Shown piece after piece: positions 1-4,292 of a DNA stretch of 5,208 nt. Source of the DNA: DASXPG01 sp035559335 (lineage in GTDB: Bacteria > Gemmatimonadota > Gemmatimonadetes > Gemmatimonadales > JACORV01); the NCBI GenBank assembly GCA_035559335.1, contig DATMBH010000197.1, positions 1 through 5,208 of the forward strand, written 5' to 3'. The notes under the pieces are model-generated. The model had not been told where the DNA came from. It made no database searches and saw only the letters and a program-made list of their open reading frames with translations. Positions within the stretch are counted from its first letter, which is position 1. Every line of letters begins with the position of its first letter. The translations under genes were made by a program, and so were the position numbers.

Positions 1-343
1 CCCACGGCACGCCGACGATCGTCTGCAGCCCGCCGTCGGCGTTGAACCCGATCGCCGCACGCGGCAGCAACGCCGCCACGGTATCGCCGGTGGTCCCGGT
101 TCCCAGGACGCTGTCCGGCGCGATCTCGAACGCGAAGTCGAAGTCCGACGATCGGTCGGTGCGCACCTCAGTCAGCGACAGCATGTTGTACGCTGAGGGC
201 AGGTTCACCGGCGTCCCCGTAAGGGCGTACAACGTTATCAGCTGTTCGGCAACCGGGAGGTTGGCCGGCGGCAGGCCGAACTCGTCTCCACACCCCGACA
301 CCAGGGGTACAAGGAGCCCCATCGAAACCAGAACTTTGCGCAT
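1..343 (-). CDS. Predicted lipoprotein of unknown function (partial, C-terminus beyond left edge)
   Basis: Reading leftward from the ATG at 343, the frame stays open for 114 codons to the window edge, so only the N-terminal part is visible. It begins MRKVLVSMGLLVPLVSGCGD: a short basic start (R2, K3), a hydrophobic stretch (about residues 4-15), and a lipobox VSGC with the lipidated cysteine at residue 18. This predicts export, cleavage by signal peptidase II and membrane anchoring. The mature part is rich in small residues, Thr, Asp and Leu. It includes a segment LYALTGTPVNLPSAYN (about 38-53) and a DFDFAFEI stretch (67-74), which look like a beta-rich extracytoplasmic domain. I recognise no catalytic motif. 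Similar small lipoproteins are familiar to me from Gemmatimonadota, but that is recollection. The start is supported by a GTGAGG ribosome binding site 8 nt upstream and by the signal peptide beginning exactly at this Met. Divergent from the operon that starts at 461. Confidence 0.82.
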   Translation of the reverse strand, partial: MRKVLVSMGLLVPLVSGCGDEFGLPPANLPVAEQLITLYALTGTPVNLPSAYNMLSLTEVRTDRSSDFDFAFEIAPDSVLGTGTTGDTVAALLPRAAIGFNADGGLQTIVGVPW

Positions 344-351
344 CGCTGCCG

Positions 352-357
352 CCTCAC
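352..357 (-). promoter_or_regulatory. Ribosome binding site of the lipoprotein gene
   Basis: On the minus strand GTGAGG lies 8 nt upstream of the ATG at 343. It is a good match to the anti-Shine-Dalgarno target and supports this start for the lipoprotein. Confidence 0.6.
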
Positions 358-381
358 CCCGGGAAGTCGTGCAAAGTGTGA

Positions 382-387
382 ATTATA
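382..387 (-). promoter_or_regulatory. Predicted -10 element for the lipoprotein gene
   Basis: The minus strand reads TATAAT here, a perfect sigma70-type -10 hexamer in otherwise GC-rich DNA. Transcription would start near position 375, leaving a leader of about 32 nt before the ATG at 343. No good -35 hexamer is seen at 16-18 bp spacing (the 17-bp position reads TACTGT), and there is no extended -10 TG. The promoter may therefore be weak or activator-dependent. The position expected for its -35 overlaps the -35 of the rightward promoter. Confidence 0.5.
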
Positions 388-401
388 GGGCAGTTGTGCG
401 G

Positions 402-430
402 TTGACAGTAGCCCTGCGCCGCCCTACGAT
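402..430 (+). promoter_or_regulatory. Predicted sigma70-type promoter of the roadblock operon
   Basis: TTGACA at 402-407 is a perfect -35 hexamer. It is separated by exactly 17 bp from TACGAT at 425-430, which matches TATAAT at four of six positions including the important second A and final T. The predicted start is near 437, giving a leader of about 24 nt before the ATG at 461. This is the only sizeable non-coding gap upstream of five tightly joined genes, so it is the likely promoter for all of them. Confidence 0.7.
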
Positions 431-448
431 TCGGCTGTCACGACCCTC

Positions 449-457
449 AGGGGAAAG
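449..457 (+). promoter_or_regulatory. Ribosome binding site of the roadblock gene
   Basis: AGGGGAAAG lies just upstream of the ATG at 461, leaving 3 nt after the whole purine run and about 7 nt after its AGGGG core. It supports the ATG at 461 as the start of the first gene of the operon. Confidence 0.5.
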
Positions 458-460
458 CTG

Positions 461-814
461 ATGGCCTCCATTCACGACGTCGTCGAAGCGCTGGGCCGGC
501 GAGACGGTGTCGAGGCCGTGATCATCCTCGGAAACGATGGGCTCCCCATAGACTCCAAGGTCCGCGACGGCATTGACCCCGAGGTACTGTCCGCGCTGGT
601 GCCGAACGTGGTGCAGGCCAGCGAGCAGCTCGGCGCACACGCAGGGCGCGGTCAGATGGTGATGGGCGTGTTCGAGTACGGTGCAGGACTGGCCGTGGTG
701 GCCAGCCTCTCGAACCAGACTAAGCTGCTGGTCCTGGCCCAGCCGCGCACCAACCTCGGGCCCCTGCTCTACGACCTGACGCGTCACCGCGCGGAGATCG
801 CCGGGTTGCTCTGA
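461..814 (+). CDS. Roadblock/LC7 domain protein (MglB-like regulator)
   Basis: This 117-residue protein has the single-domain size usual for bacterial roadblock/LC7 proteins. Visible features are an N-terminal helix (about 4-13), then the typical GVEAVIILGNDGLPIDS strand-turn-strand (16-32), a central amphipathic helix with VLSALVPNVVQASEQLG, then two strands (MVMGVFEYGAGLAVVASL and TKLLVLAQP), and a C-terminal helix ending in LTRHRAEIAGLL. Known members are cytosolic dimers. Several act on small Ras-like GTPases, as MglB does on MglA in polarity and gliding; others serve as scaffolds. No GTPase gene lies in the window, so the partner is unknown. It is the first gene of the operon, with its own promoter and ribosome binding site. 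Its stop codon is one base before the GTG of the response regulator gene, which suggests coupled translation. Family assignment is strong; the specific role is inference. Confidence 0.88.
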   Translation: MASIHDVVEALGRRDGVEAVIILGNDGLPIDSKVRDGIDPEVLSALVPNVVQASEQLGAHAGRGQMVMGVFEYGAGLAVVASLSNQTKLLVLAQPRTNLGPLLYDLTRHRAEIAGLL

Positions 815-815
815 G

Positions 816-1226
816 GTGGCGCCCGCGCGGTACCACCTGCTCGTCGTTGACGACGAACCCTACATCGGTCGCATCGTTCGAATGCAGTTTGAGCGCGGCC
901 CGTTCCAGGTGACGGCCGTAGGCGACGGAACCGCCGCGCTGCGTGAGCTAGAAGGCACCACCTTTCACTGCGTCCTGCTCGACATCAACCTGCCGGACAT
1001 GAACGGACTCGACATCCTGGAGAGGCTGCGCCAAGTACCCGGGACCTCACAGACACCCGTGGTGGTCCTGACGGCGGCCGGGGAGTCAGTCCACGTCGAG
1101 CGCGCCCGGTCGCTGCGCGCCTCGGCGTTCATTACCAAGCCGTTTTCCTCGAAGAAGCTGTACCGCAAGGTGGCCGAGCTGGTAGGGGCCGACACCGCGG
1201 CGATTGAGGCCACGGAGGACGACTGA
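816..1226 (+). CDS. Single-domain response regulator (CheY-like receiver)
   Basis: This 136-residue protein is a receiver domain with no output domain. All conserved residues are present: the acidic pair D12-D13 in LLVVDDEP, the phospho-acceptor D56 in LLDINLPDMNG, T86 in VVVLTAAG, the switch aromatic F105, and K108-P109 in FITKPF. A short acidic tail (about residues 125-136, ending EATEDD) follows the receiver. It should be phosphorylated by a histidine kinase, but none is encoded nearby, so it is an orphan here. It probably works by protein-protein contact, as CheY does, rather than by binding DNA. The start is GTG one base after the roadblock stop. No clear Shine-Dalgarno sequence precedes it, so translation probably depends on re-initiation after the upstream gene. 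The next in-frame Met (residue 23) would remove the acidic pocket, which confirms the GTG. Confidence 0.92.
   Translation: MAPARYHLLVVDDEPYIGRIVRMQFERGPFQVTAVGDGTAALRELEGTTFHCVLLDINLPDMNGLDILERLRQVPGTSQTPVVVLTAAGESVHVERARSLRASAFITKPFSSKKLYRKVAELVGADTAAIEATEDD
1214..1218 (+). promoter_or_regulatory. Ribosome binding site of the guanylyltransferase gene
   Basis: GGAGG lies 7 nt before the ATG at 1226, inside the last codons of the response regulator gene. It is the most canonical Shine-Dalgarno in the operon and supports the start whose A overlaps the TGA stop (TGATG). Confidence 0.65.
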
Positions 1227-2260
1227 TGCGCTGGGCGGTAGTCCTGGCAGGCGGCGTCGGGAGCCGCTTCTGGCCGGTCTCGACCGGGGAGCGGCCCAAG
1301 CAGGTCCTGCCGCTGGCCGGCGACCAGCCGCTGGTGCGGCAGGCGGTTGAGCGCCTCGCCGGCCTGGTCAGCCCCGAGCGTACGTTGCTGGTGACCGGGC
1401 GCGCGCTGGGTCCGGCCCTGCGGGCCGCGCTGCCGATGCTGCCAGCCGCCAACGTGCTGGAGGAGCCGTTCGCGGCCTCCACCGCTCCAGCGCTGGCGTG
1501 GGCCACCGCCCATGCCGCACAGCAGGATGCCGCAGCCAGCGTGCTGTCGCTGCACGCCGACTGGTTCGTCGCGGACGACGCGGCGTTTCGGGCCACCGCC
1601 GCGGCGGCGCTGGAGCTGGTCGAGCGCGAGGATGTGATCGCCACCGTCGGCGCCAGGCCGACCCGCCCGGAGACCGGCTACGGCTACATCGTCCCCGGTG
1701 GCACGTTAGGCAGCGCCCGCCGCATTGCGCGCTTCAAGGAAAAACCGACCCGCGCCGAGGCGGAACGGTTGTGCGCCGACGGCGCCCTGTGGAACACGGG
1801 CCTGTTCGCGTGGACGGCGAGGCGGTTCCGCGCCGAGGTCGAACTCCACACGCCGGAACTGCGCGATGCCCTCCCGCACCTGGATCGCGGCGATCCGGTC
1901 GCCTTCTTCAAGGCAGTCCGTCCGGTGAGCATCGATGTCGGCGTGTACGAGCGTACCGAACGGGGGGCCGTTGTGGTCGGGGACTTCGGTTGGGACGACG
2001 TGGGCTCGTGGGCCGCCCTGTTGCGGGTGCACCGGCGCGATGAGGCGGGCAACGTGGCAGTGGGCCCTGCCCATTTGGTCGGGACCTCCAGCAGCGTGGT
2101 GTGGAGCGAAGACGGGACCACGGTGGTGTACGGATTGGACAACGTCGTGGTGGTCCGCGCGCGCGGCATATCGCTCGTGACCCGGACCGACCTGGCGCCC
2201 GACCTCAAGAAGCTGCTGGACCAGCTGCCGCCGGACCTGGTCGGGGAGCGCGGCGCGTGA
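1226..2260 (+). CDS. manC: Mannose-1-phosphate guanylyltransferase (GDP-mannose pyrophosphorylase)
   Basis: This cytosolic enzyme makes GDP-mannose from GTP and mannose-1-phosphate, the donor for mannose and often fucose or rhamnose units of envelope polysaccharides. The protein has 344 residues, the single-domain form; it lacks the C-terminal cupin isomerase domain of the roughly 470-residue bifunctional enzymes. Visible motifs are the nucleotide-binding loop LAGGVGSRFWPVS (7-19) followed by PKQVLPL (24-30), EPFAASTAPA (80-89), D112 at the usual metal-binding position, ETGYGYI (149-155), FKEKP (170-174), WNTGLFAW (189-196), SIDVGVYE (235-242) and FGWDDVGSW (254-262). Two motifs depart from the family norm: NTAPA reads STAPA, and PADH reads HADW (110-113). 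The ATG overlaps the preceding stop by one base and has a strong GGAGG site. The 3' end overlaps the GlmU-like gene by four bases. GDP-mannose specificity is inferred from family motifs; another NDP-hexose product cannot be excluded. Confidence 0.9.
   Translation: MRWAVVLAGGVGSRFWPVSTGERPKQVLPLAGDQPLVRQAVERLAGLVSPERTLLVTGRALGPALRAALPMLPAANVLEEPFAASTAPALAWATAHAAQQDAAASVLSLHADWFVADDAAFRATAAAALELVEREDVIATVGARPTRPETGYGYIVPGGTLGSARRIARFKEKPTRAEAERLCADGALWNTGLFAWTARRFRAEVELHTPELRDALPHLDRGDPVAFFKAVRPVSIDVGVYERTERGAVVVGDFGWDDVGSWAALLRVHRRDEAGNVAVGPAHLVGTSSSVVWSEDGTTVVYGLDNVVVVRARGISLVTRTDLAPDLKKLLDQLPPDLVGERGA
2243..2248 (+). promoter_or_regulatory. Ribosome binding site deciding the GTG start of the GlmU-like gene
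   Basis: GGGGAG lies 8 nt before the GTG at 2257. It favours this GTG over the in-frame ATG at 2101, which lies deep in the upstream gene and would add an Arg/Gly/Pro-rich, non-native-looking extension of 52 residues. Confidence 0.6.
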
Positions 2261-3483
2261 ATCCGTCGCTGTTCATCTACGACGATCCCGCGGACCTGCC
2301 GAACTTCCTTCCCTTCACCGCCTCGCGCCCGATAGGCGAGCTGCGGCACGGAGCCTGTTTCCTGCGCGAGCGAGCCGCCGCGGCGCTCGGCGCCGGCAAG
2401 CCGCCGGCCGGTTACCTGGCGCCGCCGCATCTGTCGCAGTTCTCGGAGGCTGGAGCGCCAGCCGTGGTTCCCGCGCCACCGGCGGAAGGAGTGCGGATCA
2501 TGCTGCGCTCGAGCTTCGTTCCGGCGCCAGCGCAGAACTTCGCCATGGGATACACTCCCGGCACGGCGGGTGTGCGCCTGAAGAGTCCGGATGGCGCGAG
2601 CGTCGGTTGTGTGCTCGCGGCCCGCACGCCTTGGAAGGGACCGGCGTCCGAGCCGGGCGACTGGCCCGAGGTGAAGCTCGAGGGACGGCTGCTGGGCGGC
2701 GCCTGGGACCTGGTGCGTGACCTAGTCCCCGTCCTCACCTCCGACGTGGTCGAGCTGGCGCGCTCGCGCGGCCCGGGGCGGGTTCCAGCCGGCTGCTCCG
2801 TGATCGGCGATCCGGCACAGGTGATTTGCGAGGGTGCGCAAGTCGAGCCGCTGGTGGTTTTCGACGTCCGGAATGGGCCCGTCGTCCTCGAGCCCGGCGT
2901 CGAGGTGCGGTCGTTCTCGCGGCTGCAGGGGCCGCTGTACGTGGGAACGGGGACGCGGATCGTGGGCGGCCAGCTGCGCGAGTCGAGCATCGGACCGCGC
3001 TGCGTGGTGCACGGCGAGGTGTCGAACTGCCTGTTCCTGGGCTACGCCAACAAGAGCCACGACGGTTTCCTGGGCCACTCGATCATCGGCCGCTGGGTGA
3101 ACCTCGGTGCCGGCACCATCACCTCCAATCTGAAGAACACCTACGGCCCGGTCCGGCTCAACCTGGGCCCGAAGCGGGTCGACACCGGAATGACGTTCTT
3201 GGGCGCGCTGATAGGCGACCACGCCAAGACGGCGATCGGCACCATGCTGCCCACCGGATGTGTGGTCGGCACCGGCGCCAACCTATTCGGCACCCGGCGA
3301 CCTGAAGGCTACGTGCCTGCCTTCGCGTGGGGCACCGAGGAACCAGGACGGGTGGTGGCCTGCCGCATGTTCCTCCAGGTCGCCGAGCGGACCATGCCCC
3401 GGCGGGATGTGCCGTTCGACGACGCGGCACGCCGTCACCTCGTCGCGGTGTGGGAAGCCGCCACCGGTCAGAAGTGCGACTGA
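2257..3483 (+). CDS. GlmU-like sugar nucleotidyltransferase / N-acetyltransferase (alternative bacterial GlmU type)
   Basis: The protein has 408 residues from the GTG at 2257. The N-terminal domain (about 1-170) opens with LFIYDD...LPFTASRPIGELRHG (5-32), typical of the alternative GlmU/putative sugar nucleotidyltransferase family (TIGR03991, NTP_transf_4) in Bacteroidota and relatives. It lacks the classic LAAGxGTRM loop of E. coli GlmU. From about residue 180 a left-handed beta-helix of hexapeptide repeats follows. It contains NKSHDGFLGHS, whose H268 aligns with the catalytic His363 of E. coli GlmU, then NLGAGTITSN (282-291) and further VG/IG repeats. The likely role is to make UDP-GlcNAc for peptidoglycan and lipopolysaccharide precursors from glucosamine-1-phosphate; the acetyltransferase half is the better supported. 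The GTGA overlap with the guanylyltransferase gene implies coupling. Two nucleotide-sugar genes side by side suggest co-ordinated envelope precursor supply. Exact substrates are not proven, and another sugar-phosphate acyltransferase activity is possible. Confidence 0.85.
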   Translation: MNPSLFIYDDPADLPNFLPFTASRPIGELRHGACFLRERAAAALGAGKPPAGYLAPPHLSQFSEAGAPAVVPAPPAEGVRIMLRSSFVPAPAQNFAMGYTPGTAGVRLKSPDGASVGCVLAARTPWKGPASEPGDWPEVKLEGRLLGGAWDLVRDLVPVLTSDVVELARSRGPGRVPAGCSVIGDPAQVICEGAQVEPLVVFDVRNGPVVLEPGVEVRSFSRLQGPLYVGTGTRIVGGQLRESSIGPRCVVHGEVSNCLFLGYANKSHDGFLGHSIIGRWVNLGAGTITSNLKNTYGPVRLNLGPKRVDTGMTFLGALIGDHAKTAIGTMLPTGCVVGTGANLFGTRRPEGYVPAFAWGTEEPGRVVACRMFLQVAERTMPRRDVPFDDAARRHLVAVWEAATGQKCD

Positions 3484-4292
3484 CGGTCCTGGGAAGCGGC
3501 AGCCGCGGCAATGCCCTGCTGCTCGAGCACGGCGATTCGGCGCTGCTGGTGGACGCGGGGTTCTCGTTCCGGGAGCTGTGTTCGCGATGCGAGGCCGCCG
3601 GTCGTGATCCCGCGCGCATAACGGCGATCGTCCTCACCCACGAACACGGAGACCATGCGCGCGGCGCCGCCGTCGCGGCCGCTCGCTGGGGGGTTCCCGT
3701 GGCCGCCAGCCGCGGCACGCTTGCGAAGCTAGACGAGGAACTGCCGGCCGAGACCCAGCGCATCGCGCTGGAGGTAACGCGGCCCGTCGAGCTGGCCGGC
3801 CTGTCGGTGCACTGCTTCCCGACCGCCCATGACGCCGCGGAGCCGCTGGCCTTGGTGCTGGTCAGCCCAGAGGGGCGCAGCATCGGCGTGGCCTACGACG
3901 TCGGCTCGCCGACCGTCGCGCTGCGCCACGCGCTGCGGTCGCTCGATGCAATGGTGATCGAGGCCAATCACGACGAGGTGTTGCTGAGAGCGGGGGCCTA
4001 TCCCCCCAGCGTACGCTCCCGGATCGCGGGACGCGGCGGTCACCTGTCCAACCGTCAGGCGGCTGAGTTGCTCGCCGACGCCGCGCACTCCGGCTTGTCC
4101 CTCGTGGTGCTGGCGCACCTGTCGGTAGAGTGCAATCGCCCCGAGCTGGCCGAGAAGGCGGCCCGCCGCGCCCTGGCGCGCACCGCCTTCCGCGGCCGCA
4201 TCATCGTCGCGTCCCAGGACCAGCCGTCAGCCACACTGGAAATCGGCGAATCCGCGCTTCAGCTGGCGCTCCCTCTAACCCCCAGCGCCTGA
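3474..4292 (+). CDS. WalJ/YycJ-type metallo-beta-lactamase-fold hydrolase
   Basis: This 272-residue protein starts at GTG 3474, giving VRLTVLGSGSRGNALLL, the usual opening of this family. Metal-site motifs are complete: D27 in LLVDAGFS, HEHGDH (H56, H58, D60, H61), H119 in PTAHD, D142 in AYDVG and H215 in LAHLS. The family signatures IEANHDEVLL (162-171) and RIAGRGGHLSN (183-193) are also present. Relatives such as B. subtilis YycJ (WalJ) are cytosolic dinuclear-metal hydrolases, probably nucleases, linked to the cell-envelope WalRK regulon and to DNA or replication stress; the physiological substrate is not firmly known. The start lies inside the GlmU-like gene (10-nt overlap) without a clear Shine-Dalgarno sequence, so translation is probably coupled. 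An in-frame ATG at 3327 is rejected because it would add 49 unconserved residues. The 3' end overlaps the convergent HD-GYP gene by 18 bp. Confidence 0.9.
   Translation: MRLTVLGSGSRGNALLLEHGDSALLVDAGFSFRELCSRCEAAGRDPARITAIVLTHEHGDHARGAAVAAARWGVPVAASRGTLAKLDEELPAETQRIALEVTRPVELAGLSVHCFPTAHDAAEPLALVLVSPEGRSIGVAYDVGSPTVALRHALRSLDAMVIEANHDEVLLRAGAYPPSVRSRIAGRGGHLSNRQAAELLADAAHSGLSLVVLAHLSVECNRPELAEKAARRALARTAFRGRIIVASQDQPSATLEIGESALQLALPLTPSA
4265..4289. repeat. Small inverted repeat at the convergent gene overlap
   Basis: GGCGCT (4265-4270) and AGCGCC (4284-4289) form a perfect 6-bp inverted repeat around a 13-nt loop, exactly where the two convergent genes end. No T-tract follows on either strand, so it is not a standard intrinsic terminator. 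In DNA this GC-rich, a 6-bp match can occur by chance. Confidence 0.25.

Noticed and set aside
42..461. 139-codon plus-strand open frame across the lipoprotein gene and the intergenic region
   Set aside because: It is antisense to a lipoprotein with a clear signal peptide and ribosome binding site. It runs through both predicted promoters, and its composition is not protein-like.
965..1644. Long minus-strand open frames opposite the response regulator and guanylyltransferase genes
   Set aside because: They are mirror frames of GC-rich genes whose plus-strand products carry complete family motifs. The minus-strand products are rich in Arg, Ser and Gln and show no recognisable domain.
2101..2256. 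Extended GlmU-like protein starting at the ATG at 2101
   Set aside because: The extra 52 residues are Arg/Gly/Pro-rich and lie within the guanylyltransferase gene. The GTG at 2257 has a good ribosome binding site, and the family N-terminus begins there.
1684..2430. 248-codon minus-strand open frame opposite the guanylyltransferase gene
   Set aside because: Arg/Thr/Ser-rich low-information product, opposite a strongly supported gene; stop-poor because of high GC.
3327..3473. Extended WalJ-type protein starting at the ATG at 3327
   Set aside because: The family N-terminus RLTVLGSGSRGN begins right after the GTG at 3474, and the upstream 49 residues are an out-of-frame reading of the GlmU-like gene.
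4265..4289. Intrinsic terminator at the convergent gene ends
   Set aside because: The stem is only 6 bp, the loop is 13 nt, and no run of T follows on either strand.
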